From: Aureisphaera galaxeae
Lineage (GTDB): Bacteria; Bacteroidota; Bacteroidia; Flavobacteriales; Flavobacteriaceae
Length of the DNA: 64,000 nucleotides
Direction: 5' to 3'
Assembly (NCBI RefSeq): GCF_028561275.1
Contig: NZ_JAQQTF010000004.1
Coordinates: 372,001 to 436,000 of the forward strand
The translations under genes were made by a program, and so were the position numbers. This document shows, piece after piece, positions 34,870 to 43,122 of the stretch (within the stretch, counting starts at the first letter, position 1; each line of letters begins with the position of its first letter). Below the pieces are notes generated by a model. That model ran no database searches, was not told the DNA's origin, and saw nothing but the letters and a program-made list of their open reading frames with translations.

Positions 34870-35751
34870 TTAAAATACTAATGGATTTATATCGTACCGT
34901 CGTAAGACGGGTAGCAATTCTTCTAAAGGAATTCTCACAGAGTAGCTTCCCGTATACGAAGGACAGACCACACAATCGTCAAAGTAGTATTCTACGCAAT
35001 AATCATCCAATACAAAATTGTCCTTGTATTCGAAGAAGTCATCTTCAGAAATGGTCCAACAATCGTAGTACATTTCCCCCTCGTTAATTTTGCTTGTAAT
35101 GACATCGTTCAGTATTTTCCGCATTTCTTCTTCAGATCCTTCTATAAAGAAATCGTCATAATTCATAAATACGGATCGGTCAAGATCGAAATTCATGCAG
35201 TCGAAGGAATAGGTAGGGTGCAGCGTTCCCGAATAGAAGTTTTCTTTGTAAAAAAGAATACTCACCAATTGATCATTTACATTGTAAATTTTGTAATCGA
35301 TCAATCGCTTTTCACGGAAGCGGTTCGTGCGAAGGGTATCGCAAAGGAGTTCTTTGTCTTCCAAAATGCCAGCTTCGGTACCGACGATATCCACATAATA
35401 ATCGTTGATGTACTCATTGAAGTTTACATACGATGGTTTTAGGCTTTCATTTAAAAGGGGATAGTGGAAATCGATGGTAAAAAGATCCTGTTCGTTTACA
35501 TAGACTTTCTCAATGATCAGTTCCTGTAACTCCTCTTTTTCATCCTCCAAGTTTATTAAGGATTGTTGTTTTAATTGAATAGATTCCTCTCGCGGTAAAT
35601 CCAGCTCTTGGCGCACCATAGGTACGCTGTCGTTGGTAGGTTCTTCTACAATTTCGGTAGATCTTTCCAAGGTATCGGGAAAGGATTCTTCACGGTCGAT
35701 TTTGCAACCAATGAACAGGATAAGTAGGGATAGTGTGACTAGGGTTTTCAT
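34870..35751 (-). CDS. DUF3298 lipoprotein
   Basis: 293 residues. Lipoprotein signal MKTLVTLSLLILFIGC (lipid-bearing Cys16), a low-complexity acidic linker, and from about residue 85 a DUF4163/DUF3298-type module (TIDFHYPLLNESLKPSYVNF, LHPTYSFDCMNFDLDR, and near the end YKDNFVLDDYCVEYYFDD). The domain is shared with anti-sigma factor RsiV and with the AT-rich island gene at 19.9-20.9 kb. First gene of the operon running to deoD, under an FNR-like box. Confidence 0.75.
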   Translation of the reverse strand: MKTLVTLSLLILFIGCKIDREESFPDTLERSTEIVEEPTNDSVPMVRQELDLPREESIQLKQQSLINLEDEKEELQELIIEKVYVNEQDLFTIDFHYPLLNESLKPSYVNFNEYINDYYVDIVGTEAGILEDKELLCDTLRTNRFREKRLIDYKIYNVNDQLVSILFYKENFYSGTLHPTYSFDCMNFDLDRSVFMNYDDFFIEGSEEEMRKILNDVITSKINEGEMYYDCWTISEDDFFEYKDNFVLDDYCVEYYFDDCVVCPSYTGSYSVRIPLEELLPVLRRYDINPLVF

Positions 35752-35770
35752 GATGTGTGATTTTATTTTA

Positions 35771-35813
35771 TAAAGGTACCTTGGGCGGTTTCCTTAAAAA
35801 ATGACATCCATCA
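35771..35813 (-). promoter_or_regulatory. FNR-like box and -7 element of the DUF3298-deoD operon
   Basis: TGACATCCATCA at 35802-35813 (reverse TGATGGATGTCA followed by TTTTTT), reverse-strand -7 TACCTTTA at 35778-35771. Distance 29.5 bases. Confidence 0.75.
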
Positions 35814-35822
35814 GTACAAATA

Positions 35823-35857
35823 GGAAAGGTGCGTTCATCATGAAACGCACCTTTTCC
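35823..35857 (-). terminator. Hairpin after the TerB-like gene
   Basis: GGAAAGGTGCGTT (35823-35835) pairs with AACGCACCTTTTCC (35844-35857), loop of about eight bases; only a short T-run follows on the reverse strand. Confidence 0.65.
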
Positions 35858-35909
35858 GAAGTTTGAAAACTACATCCAAACAAAAGTCACCCCTTAAGTA
35901 GGTTAGGGC

Positions 35910-36314
35910 TCACTTTTCCTTAAACAAAAGGGTAAGTTTTGTAAGTAAAATGAGTTCCGATTTATTCTTTCCAGCAAATGCTCCGGCAATAGCGTGAGCC
36001 GTTTTTATAATAAGTTGTTTTCTCTCTGGCGTAAATAGTTCTTTATAGTCCTTATAAAACTCACGGAAACTTTTAAAGCATTCGTTGGCATTCATTTGTT
36101 CGTAGTCGAACCAATCGAACACTACCTCTATTTGGAAAGCGGCATCCGCTCCAAAACTATCCTTATAGTAATCTAGAGACATCCATTCGTCCTTCACGAT
36201 CTTGCGAAGGGCATCGTATTCCGATTTTCGCACTACTTTATCCGCTGCAGCTACTGCGTAGAATAGTTGTCCGATTTCCTGATAAAACGATAATTGAAGT
36301 TCTTCCGTAGTCAT
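35910..36314 (-). CDS. TerB-like small helical protein
   Basis: 134 residues from ATG 36314 (MTTEELQLSFYQEIGQLFYA); an eight-codon TTG extension is possible but less likely. All-helical, with LFYAVAAADKVVRKSEYDAL and IVKDEWMSLDYY, then a C-terminal helix IIKTAHAIAGAFAGKNKSEL. The AVAAADKxVxxxEY pattern is typical of TerB/tellurite-resistance-like helical domains. No signal peptide. Divergent from the PAS kinase gene; its promoter carries an FNR-like box. Confidence 0.65.
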   Translation of the reverse strand: MTTEELQLSFYQEIGQLFYAVAAADKVVRKSEYDALRKIVKDEWMSLDYYKDSFGADAAFQIEVVFDWFDYEQMNANECFKSFREFYKDYKELFTPERKQLIIKTAHAIAGAFAGKNKSELILLTKLTLLFKEK

Positions 36315-36334
36315 GATTCTTTCATTTTTCGGAG

Positions 36335-36377
36335 GCAAGGTACTTACCGTAACAAATGAATACTATGACATTTATCA
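36335..36377 (-). promoter_or_regulatory. FNR-like box between the TerB-like gene and the PAS kinase gene
   Basis: TGACATTTATCA at 36366-36377, centre 36371.5. Reverse-strand -7 TACCTTGC (36342-36335, degenerate) is again 29.5 bases away. The -7 of the divergent kinase gene (36403) is 31.5 bases away, so the box fits the TerB-like gene better. Confidence 0.6.
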
Positions 36378-36402
36378 GCTTCCGAAATCTATAGGGAATA
36401 CG

Positions 36403-36410
36403 TACTTTTG
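36403..36410 (+). promoter_or_regulatory. -7 element of the PAS kinase gene, leaderless geometry
   Basis: TACTTTTG with only four bases between its last G and the ATG at 36415, as at rlmH and the aquaporin gene. Confidence 0.5.
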
Positions 36411-36414
36411 GGTA

Positions 36415-37554
36415 ATGGAATTTTTCAAGGATAAGTTTTCTGAAGTTTTTGAAACCATTTTCGAATCGGTTTCCGAAGGAATCATAGTGGTGAACACCAA
36501 CCAAAAGATTGCGACGGTAAATGGGGCCGCTGCCGAAATGTTTGGATATGAGCATAATGAGTTGGTGGGCCTACCTTTGGATACACTTATTCCGAAAGAT
36601 TATAGAAAACAGCACAAAGGACATGTCTCCAAATTTATGGAGCATAGTGATAAACGAAAAATGGGCAAGGGACGAGACCTATACGGTGCTCGTAAAGACG
36701 GAACCAGTTTTCCGGTTGAAGCAGGACTTAACCCTTTCATGGTAGAAGGCAGGAGATATGTCATGGCCATTGTTACTGATATAACGGATCGTAAAAACTA
36801 TACGGAGAATCTGGAACGTACCGTTAGGGAACGTACCAGTCAGTTGACCGAAGCCTTGGAAAAGGAAAAGGACCTGAATGAACTGAAAACAAAATTCCTT
36901 TCCCTGGTTTCCCATGAATTCAAAACCCCGTTAAGCGGAATTCTAACATCGGCCACCCTAATCGGGAAGTACACCGAGACCGTGCAACAGCAGAAACGAG
37001 AAAAGCACTTACGGACCATTCAGAATAAGGTAAAGTATCTTAACAATATCATCAATGACTTCCTTTCCATAGAGCGATTGGAAAGTGGAAAGGTGAATTA
37101 CAAATTCAGTAGTTTTCCATTGAGTAAGGTGATCAATGAAGTGATTTACGATGCCAACACCCATCTAAAGGAAGGACAGAAGATCCTATATCCCGAACAG
37201 ATTGATGCTATCGAAATAGATTTTGACGAGAAGATCTTGGTTTTGGTATTGACCAACTTGGTAAATAATGCCGTTAAGTACTCACCCGAACATACCGAAG
37301 TAGCAGTAAAGGTAATTCCTAGGGATAAGGAATTGGATATTGCTGTGATAGATCAAGGTATTGGGATTCCGAATGAAGAACAGAAGTTCATTTTTAACCG
37401 TTATTTCCGCGCTGCTAATGTGTTGACCAACCAAGGAACGGGTATAGGCCTCAATATCGTAAAGAGTCACTTGCAGAATCTAGGAGGGAGTATTACCTTT
37501 AGCAGTGAAGAAGGTAAAGGAAGTATTTTTACCATCACCATTCCAACCCCCTAA
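36415..37554 (+). CDS. Cytosolic PAS-domain histidine kinase
   Basis: 379 residues from ATG 36415; a longer open frame upstream is not protein-like. No membrane helix. PAS domain about 12-130 (GIIVVNTNQKIATVNGAAAE, FGYEHNELVGLPLDTLIP, GARKDGTSFPVEAG), looking most like the FixL oxygen-sensor PAS. By eye, the position of FixL's heme-binding His (before its IIGIGR motif) is Arg81 here. Then a coiled coil, HisKA with His167 (LVSHEFKTPLSG) and HATPase (LTNLVNNAVKYS, DQGIGIPN, GTGIGLNIVK). Ten bases before the receiver-CRP regulator, its evident partner. Confidence 0.92.
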   Translation: MEFFKDKFSEVFETIFESVSEGIIVVNTNQKIATVNGAAAEMFGYEHNELVGLPLDTLIPKDYRKQHKGHVSKFMEHSDKRKMGKGRDLYGARKDGTSFPVEAGLNPFMVEGRRYVMAIVTDITDRKNYTENLERTVRERTSQLTEALEKEKDLNELKTKFLSLVSHEFKTPLSGILTSATLIGKYTETVQQQKREKHLRTIQNKVKYLNNIINDFLSIERLESGKVNYKFSSFPLSKVINEVIYDANTHLKEGQKILYPEQIDAIEIDFDEKILVLVLTNLVNNAVKYSPEHTEVAVKVIPRDKELDIAVIDQGIGIPNEEQKFIFNRYFRAANVLTNQGTGIGLNIVKSHLQNLGGSITFSSEEGKGSIFTITIPTP

Positions 37555-37564
37555 GCAAGCCTAA

Positions 37565-38620
37565 ATGAAGAAAGTCCTAATCATTGAAGATGATACTGCC
37601 CTTCGCGAAAATACCGCAGAGCTTTTAGAGATTTCCGGTTATTCGGTGGTTACCGCACCCAACGGAAGAGTGGGTATAGAAAAAGCCAAAACAGAATCCC
37701 CCGATATAGTAGTTTGCGATATCATGATGCCCGAAGTGGACGGCTACCAAGTATTGGAATCCCTTTCCGGCAGTGCCGATACGATGTATACTCCTTTTGT
37801 TTTTCTTTCTGCCAAAACGGAGCATAAAGAAATTAGAAAGGGAATGGATTTGGGCGCAGACGATTACCTCACCAAACCTTTTGAAGAGGAAGAATTACTA
37901 AGTGCTTTAGAAAGCCGATTGGCCAAAGCCGAAATCCTTGCCAAACATCGGGCGGAAGGTCAACAAATACAACCAACGCATAGTGAAGATGCACTCCGAA
38001 ACTTAAATGAACTAAAGAACTTCTTTGACGATAACGGAACCATTTCCGAATATAAAAGAGGAGAGGATATTTATAAAGAAGGGGAGCATTCCAATTATGT
38101 ATACCTCATTTTAAAGGGGGTCGTAAAGACCCATAGAATGGACGAAAGTGGAAAGGAGCTCATTACCGCACTGCATGAGGCCGATGATTTCCTTGGGTTT
38201 ACTTCTTTCGTGGATAATGTTCCTTATCAAGAATCGGCTAGTGCGTTAGAGGATGTGGAACTGGCGGGGATGTCCAAGATGGAGATCAAGGATATTTTAG
38301 CACAGAGCAATTCTGTTTCTTTAGAACTTATAAACCTTTTGACAAATAATCTTTCGGAAATCAAAGAGCAGCTCTTGCAGATGGCCTACAGTTCTGTAAG
38401 GAGAAAAACGGCCCAAACCATCATTCAATTTGCGGAGGTATTGCACAAAAAGCCCACAGAAAATATCAAAATATCCCGTCATGACCTTGCCAGTGTTGCT
38501 GGGATAGCAACCGAAAGTTTGATAAGAACCCTTTCCAGTTTCAAGAAAGAGGGCCTTATTGAAATTGAAGGACGAAATATCCGAATCATAGAACTAGAAG
38601 AACTGCGCCGTATCGGTTAA
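37565..38620 (+). CDS. Receiver-CRP/FNR fusion regulator
   Basis: 351 residues. Receiver 1-120 (IIEDD 6-10, phospho-acceptor Asp52 in VCDIMMP, Lys104 in LTKPF). Cyclic-nucleotide-type beta-roll about 160-250 (KRGEDIYKEGEHSNYVYLIL). Long dimer helix, then an HTH_Crp domain (ISRHDLASVAGIATESLIRT, 303-322). The recognition helix keeps Glu317 and Arg321, the E-x3-R pair that reads the TGA core in CRP and FNR sites. The FNR iron-sulfur cysteines are absent. Best candidate for binding the TGA-N6-TCA boxes of this island, with the PAS kinase as input. Confidence 0.92.
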   Translation: MKKVLIIEDDTALRENTAELLEISGYSVVTAPNGRVGIEKAKTESPDIVVCDIMMPEVDGYQVLESLSGSADTMYTPFVFLSAKTEHKEIRKGMDLGADDYLTKPFEEEELLSALESRLAKAEILAKHRAEGQQIQPTHSEDALRNLNELKNFFDDNGTISEYKRGEDIYKEGEHSNYVYLILKGVVKTHRMDESGKELITALHEADDFLGFTSFVDNVPYQESASALEDVELAGMSKMEIKDILAQSNSVSLELINLLTNNLSEIKEQLLQMAYSSVRRKTAQTIIQFAEVLHKKPTENIKISRHDLASVAGIATESLIRTLSSFKKEGLIEIEGRNIRIIELEELRRIG

Positions 38621-38621
38621 C

Positions 38622-38664
38622 TGATATTTGTCATATTTTCAAGGCACGCTTCAAAATACATTTG
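38622..38664 (+). promoter_or_regulatory. FNR-like box and -7 element of the first arrayed Usp gene
   Basis: TGATATTTGTCA at 38622-38633 followed by TATTTTCA; -7 TACATTTG at 38657-38664. Distance 29.5 bases. The box lies three bases after the regulator's stop codon. Confidence 0.8.
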
Positions 38665-38682
38665 TTTCTATAAAACATAGAA

Positions 38683-39513
38683 ATGATTAATGTATTAGTT
38701 CCTACCGATTTTTCTGAGAACGCATGGAATGCTATTCGCTATGGCATTCAGTTTTTTGCGGAAGAACCGGCTAACTTTTATTTACTGCATATAGATTTGT
38801 TCAATAGGGAACACAAGGATACCGTAGCCAACGGTATTTTTTTAGCACCTACCAGTGCTATTACCAGCGGTGACCGGTTGGCCAGTACTTTGGAAAGGAT
38901 ACATGAAACATTTCCCAAAACACGACATCATTTCCATACCCTTCTTAGGCATTCGTTTTTTATTGAAGGAATAAAACAAGAAGTGACTGATAAGGGCATC
39001 GACTTTATCCTTATGGGGACTAAAGGGGCCAGTGGATTAAAAGAAGTAACCGTGGGGAGCCGAACCGGGGAGGTCATTGCCCGAGTGAAATGTCCCATAC
39101 TCATTGTTCCCGAACGTGCAGAGTTTGCTGGTCTTAAGGATATAGCGCTTCCCACAGATTTTCATAGTTATTATAAAAACAAGATACTGTTAACCCTAGC
39201 AGAAATCTTGGAACAACACCAACCTACCTTGCATATCCTTCATCTCACCGATGAAGAAAAAGCACTGAGTGACGAACAATTGGAGCACATGAATTTCTTG
39301 ATGGATTTTTTGGAAGGCAGACCCCATCAATTCCACTTTCGGCCCAACGGACCCATAGAGGATGGATTGGCCAATTTCGTTGAGGATAGCAACGTGCAAT
39401 TAATTGCCATGGTGGCTAAAAACATCAATTTTTTCCAACGCCTTTTATTTCGATCTTCGGCCGAAAAAATAAGCTATCACACCAAGATTCCATTTTTGGT
39501 GTTGCACGAATAG
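38683..39513 (+). CDS. Tandem universal stress protein (array member 1)
   Basis: 276 residues. Starts MINVLVPTDFSENAWNAIRY, the standard Usp strand-helix. ATP-binding signature in the first domain: MGTKGASGLKEVTVGSRTGE (G-x2-G-x9-GS). The second domain is degenerate and lacks that motif, ending KIPFLVLHE. Stands alone behind its own FNR-like promoter, directly after the regulator gene. Confidence 0.9.
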   Translation: MINVLVPTDFSENAWNAIRYGIQFFAEEPANFYLLHIDLFNREHKDTVANGIFLAPTSAITSGDRLASTLERIHETFPKTRHHFHTLLRHSFFIEGIKQEVTDKGIDFILMGTKGASGLKEVTVGSRTGEVIARVKCPILIVPERAEFAGLKDIALPTDFHSYYKNKILLTLAEILEQHQPTLHILHLTDEEKALSDEQLEHMNFLMDFLEGRPHQFHFRPNGPIEDGLANFVEDSNVQLIAMVAKNINFFQRLLFRSSAEKISYHTKIPFLVLHE

Positions 39514-39538
39514 TCCCTTTATTTCAACTCATTCCACC

Positions 39539-39581
39539 TGAGGAATATCATTTTTTATCAGCTTTACCACTCATACTTTTG
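39539..39581 (+). promoter_or_regulatory. FNR-like box and -7 element of the Usp array operon
   Basis: TGAGGAATATCA at 39539-39550 followed by TTTTTTAT; -7 TACTTTTG at 39574-39581. Distance 29.5 bases. Confidence 0.8.
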
Positions 39582-39604
39582 GAGTATAACCTAAACATCG
39601 AAAA

Positions 39605-40450
39605 ATGATACGGGTACTTATTCCAACCGACTTTTCAGAAAATGCCTTTAACGCCATTCGGTATGCCATGGAGCTGCTTAAATATCAAAAAAGTGAGTTT
39701 CTAGTGGTGCATTGTTTTGCCGATGAGGTGTATGCCAATACGATGGAGATGTCTAGGGAATTTTTCGACCTCTACAAGGAGAAAACCAAGGAAGCCATAG
39801 ATCGATCCCTTCAGAAAGTCATCGCAGAAATGTTGGAGATTTCACCCAATCCAAGACATGAATACAACTACAAAGCAGTATTTGCCTCTTTGGTAGATAC
39901 CTGTAATGATATGGCCAATAAGGAAGATTTGGATTTGATTATTATGGGGACCAAAGGAAAGACGGATAATAGGGACATAACGTTTGGAAGTCAGGCGCTG
40001 CAGGTAGCCAAATATGTGAAATGTCCTGTATTAATGGTGCCGGTGGCCTATCATAAAAACCCTCCCCAAAATGTGCTGTTCCCAACCGATTATATAGTGC
40101 CCTATAAGCGTAGGGAGTTAAAATTACTGAACACACTTACGGCCAATTTCGCAGCTCAGGTACAGTTCCTTTACCTGTCTAGATCCAAAGTGCTATCGCA
40201 TCGTCAGGAGGACAATAAACGCTTTTTAGATTGTTGCCTGGAGCCCAACAAGGTGTCCCATGCCTATATGGTAGGGACAAATCTTACGGAAACGATTAAC
40301 CGCACTATAGAGGATGATACCATTAATCTTCTGGTCATGGTGAATTCACGACATTCCTATATGGAAAGTCTTTTACAAGATTCAACCATAGATGCTATGG
40401 GACTTAATGTGAAAATACCCTTCCTCATCTTGCAAAACTTACCCAGATAA
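39605..40450 (+). CDS. Tandem universal stress protein (array member 2)
   Basis: 281 residues. MIRVLIPTDFSENAFNAIRY start, nucleotide signature MGTKGKTDNRDITFGSQALQ, degenerate second domain ending KIPFLILQN. First of three Usp genes in one operon (spacings 21 and 11 bases). Sequence divergence between the array members is large, so the duplications are old. Confidence 0.9.
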   Translation: MIRVLIPTDFSENAFNAIRYAMELLKYQKSEFLVVHCFADEVYANTMEMSREFFDLYKEKTKEAIDRSLQKVIAEMLEISPNPRHEYNYKAVFASLVDTCNDMANKEDLDLIIMGTKGKTDNRDITFGSQALQVAKYVKCPVLMVPVAYHKNPPQNVLFPTDYIVPYKRRELKLLNTLTANFAAQVQFLYLSRSKVLSHRQEDNKRFLDCCLEPNKVSHAYMVGTNLTETINRTIEDDTINLLVMVNSRHSYMESLLQDSTIDAMGLNVKIPFLILQNLPR

Positions 40451-40471
40451 CCTCAAAAAAATCAGAAAATC

Positions 40472-41329
40472 ATGAAAAGAGTCATTTTACCCACCGATTT
40501 CTCCGAGAATGCCTACAACGCCATTCGTTATGCTGTTCAGCTCTTTAAGGGATCTCCCTGCACCTTTTACCTACTCAATACCTATACGCCTGCCTCTTAT
40601 TATGTAGGGGTGAATATGATCAACAGCTATTCGGCCTTGGAATTGGAAAAAATGGCGTCGGCCAATTCACGACAGGGGTTGGATGAAGTTGAGGAACGAA
40701 TAAAAAGTGAGTTTGTGGATCCCGAACATATCTATGTGAAACTTTCGGCTTTCAATATGTTAGCTGCTGAGATCAATGAACTTGTTGCAAATCATAATAT
40801 CGATTTGGTGGTTATGGGAACCACTGGAGCCACTGGGGCCAAAGAAGTGTTTTTAGGGACTCAGACCATGCATACCATAAAGCGGGTGGAGTGTCCTGTA
40901 ATCGCTGTACCTGCGAGTTTTCATTATGAAGTGCCTAAGGAGATCTTGTTTGCTACCGATTTCAAGTTCGATCGGGAAAACCGATTTCTTTCGTTGCTGA
41001 AGGACATTTCAGAGATGCATGTGTCTAGAACCAATATTCTTAATGCCTACCACGGAACACCTTTGGATAACAGTCAGGAGGATAAGAAAAGCTTTCTAGA
41101 CGCGTACTTCAGGAATGTGGCTCATGTTTTCCATACTGCCGAGGGGGTAGATGTTGTTGAAGCTGTAGAAGAGTTTCAGGTAAAGCATAAGATCAATTTT
41201 CTGGTCATGGTTCATAACAAGCATTCCTTCTTCGAAAACTTGCTGTTCAAACCCGTTATCAATGAGCTTGTGTACCATACCAAAGTTCCGTTCATGGTAA
41301 TTCCTTCCGAAGAGCGGATTCATTCATAA
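40472..41329 (+). CDS. Tandem universal stress protein (array member 3)
   Basis: 285 residues. MKRVILPTDFSENAYNAIRY start, signature MGTTGATGAKEVFLGTQTMH, second domain with LLVMVHNKHSFFE-like HSFFENLLF and VPFMVIP. No box in the 21-base gap before it, so it is read from the promoter at 39.54 kb. Confidence 0.9.
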   Translation: MKRVILPTDFSENAYNAIRYAVQLFKGSPCTFYLLNTYTPASYYVGVNMINSYSALELEKMASANSRQGLDEVEERIKSEFVDPEHIYVKLSAFNMLAAEINELVANHNIDLVVMGTTGATGAKEVFLGTQTMHTIKRVECPVIAVPASFHYEVPKEILFATDFKFDRENRFLSLLKDISEMHVSRTNILNAYHGTPLDNSQEDKKSFLDAYFRNVAHVFHTAEGVDVVEAVEEFQVKHKINFLVMVHNKHSFFENLLFKPVINELVYHTKVPFMVIPSEERIHS

Positions 41330-41340
41330 ACTTTTCAGCC

Positions 41341-42189
41341 ATGAAAAATATATTGATACCCACCGATTTTTCAAATAATGCGTACAATGCATTGTTATAC
41401 GCCACACAGTTATTTGGTAAGGAGCCCTGTAAGTTCTACCTACTTCATTCTTTCGAGAGTGAGGTGTCCCGCCTAACTAGTAGGGTAGACATTGGAAAGT
41501 CCGAAGAAGTGATCGACGAACTTTTTGCCAGTGCAGAAACGAAGTTGACAGAGTTAAAGCATTCCATTACGATGGATGCCGAAGGAAAAGGACATGAATT
41601 CGAAACGATTGCTTCCTCCAAAAGACTTCCAAAGGAGGTGAACTATCTGATAAAGGGAATGGACATCGACTTTGTCATTATGGGAACCAAAGGACAAACC
41701 GGAGCGAAAGAGGTGCTCTTGGGTAGCAACACAGTGCGTATTATTAAAAAAATAAAAGGCGCTCCGCTTATGGTCATTCCGGAACACATGGATTACAGAC
41801 CGTTAAAGCACATTGCTTTTGCTACGGGTTTTAAGTTCCCATATACCGAGAAAGAACTTGCTCCTTTATTGCAATTGGTTGCTCTGGACGAAGGAGCATT
41901 GCAGATTCTTCATGTTATGATGGAGGACAAACTGGAACTGGATCAAAAGGAACATTTGTCCAAGCTTCGCCATCAGTTGGACTCGGTTACACATGATGTG
42001 TATTGGTTACGGCGGGGTTTCAGTAAAACGGAAGTGATTACAGACCATGTTTACGATAATAATATAGACGTATTGGTTATGATCTACTACAAACACGGAT
42101 TCCTGAAGAGTCTTTTCCGGGAATCCATTGTGAAAAAAGTAGGACTACACCCTAGCATTCCCTTTTTTATGATTCCTGCTTCCAAGTGA
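41341..42189 (+). CDS. Tandem universal stress protein (array member 4)
   Basis: 282 residues. MKNILIPTDFSNNAYNALLY start, signature MGTKGQTGAKEVLLGSNTVR, second domain ending SIPFFMIPASK. Its TGA stop (42187-42189) is also the left half of the FNR-like box of the next unit. Confidence 0.9.
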   Translation: MKNILIPTDFSNNAYNALLYATQLFGKEPCKFYLLHSFESEVSRLTSRVDIGKSEEVIDELFASAETKLTELKHSITMDAEGKGHEFETIASSKRLPKEVNYLIKGMDIDFVIMGTKGQTGAKEVLLGSNTVRIIKKIKGAPLMVIPEHMDYRPLKHIAFATGFKFPYTEKELAPLLQLVALDEGALQILHVMMEDKLELDQKEHLSKLRHQLDSVTHDVYWLRRGFSKTEVITDHVYDNNIDVLVMIYYKHGFLKSLFRESIVKKVGLHPSIPFFMIPASK

Positions 42190-42229
42190 CCAATATCATG
42201 GTTTTTAATGAAGAAGGAAGATACATTTA
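42187..42229 (+). promoter_or_regulatory. FNR-like box overlapping a stop codon, with -7 element
   Basis: TGACCAATATCA at 42187-42198; its first three bases are the stop codon of the preceding Usp gene. -7 TACATTTA at 42222-42229. Distance 29.5 bases. Confidence 0.75.
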
Positions 42230-42255
42230 CCCTGTGAACGATAAACGAATTTGCC

Positions 42256-43110
42256 ATGAAAAAAAAGATATTAATCCCGACAGATTTCTCAAGGAATGCT
42301 TGGGGCGCTATTTGCTATGCGTTGGAACTTTTCAAAAATGAGGAGTGTGACATTTATATTCTCAATTGTTACGATCTAGACCAATACACGGCAGAAGAAT
42401 TGGCTTCCTCTCCATTCTCAAAAAGTAAACATCGACAGGCTCTTCTAGAAAAATCGGAAAATGAGTTGAAGAAAATCTCTCAACGCATTTCGTTCCGGGA
42501 CGAATCGCCAGAACACGTGTACTACTATCTTTCCAGTGAAAAAAACTTGATTCCGGCCATGAAAGATGTGATTGAGAGGAAGGATATCGATTTGGTGGTC
42601 ATGGGTACCAAAGGGAAAACAGATAGCCTCAATGTTGCTTTTGGAAGCAATGCCGTTATGGCGATGGAGAAAATCCGGAATTGTCCTGTAATGGCTATTC
42701 CCCCAGGGATTCTGTTTTCAGAACCGAATGAAATTGTGTTCCCAACAAGCTTCCGTACCCATTTTAAAAGAAGGGAGTTGCAATACCTAATTGAAATTGC
42801 TCGCATTACCAATGCACCTATTCGTGTATTACATGTACGTCAGGAATTAGAATTGGACGAGGAACAGAAAAACTATAAGGCCCTGTTAGAAGAGTATTTC
42901 GAAGGCTTGGAGTACTCCTTCCACACTCTGGAAAATACAAGCATTCATGTAGCCTTACGTCTTTTTGTACAGAGTAGAGAAAGCGAAATGATTGCCTTTA
43001 TAAATAAGAAGCACACATTTTTCAATACGGTATTCAACCAGCCCATGGTGAAAAAGATCGGTGTCGATTCCGAAATCCCCATATTGGCCATGCACGACTT
43101 ACGAAACTAA
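42256..43110 (+). CDS. Tandem universal stress protein (array member 5)
   Basis: 284 residues. MKKKILIPTDFSRNAWGAIC start, signature MGTKGKTDSLNVAFGSNAVM, second domain ending EIPILAMHD. First gene of a four-gene operon with the eRF1-like protein, the ATP-cone nuclease and the beta-CASP RNase. Confidence 0.9.
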   Translation: MKKKILIPTDFSRNAWGAICYALELFKNEECDIYILNCYDLDQYTAEELASSPFSKSKHRQALLEKSENELKKISQRISFRDESPEHVYYYLSSEKNLIPAMKDVIERKDIDLVVMGTKGKTDSLNVAFGSNAVMAMEKIRNCPVMAIPPGILFSEPNEIVFPTSFRTHFKRRELQYLIEIARITNAPIRVLHVRQELELDEEQKNYKALLEEYFEGLEYSFHTLENTSIHVALRLFVQSRESEMIAFINKKHTFFNTVFNQPMVKKIGVDSEIPILAMHDLRN

Positions 43111-43122
43111 AATACCACGATC

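Noticed and set aside
36366-36410. Class II activation of the PAS kinase gene by the box at 36366
   Set aside because: Spacing to its -7 is 31.5 rather than 29.5; the same box fits the divergent TerB-like gene exactly. Autoregulation is still possible but not supported by geometry.
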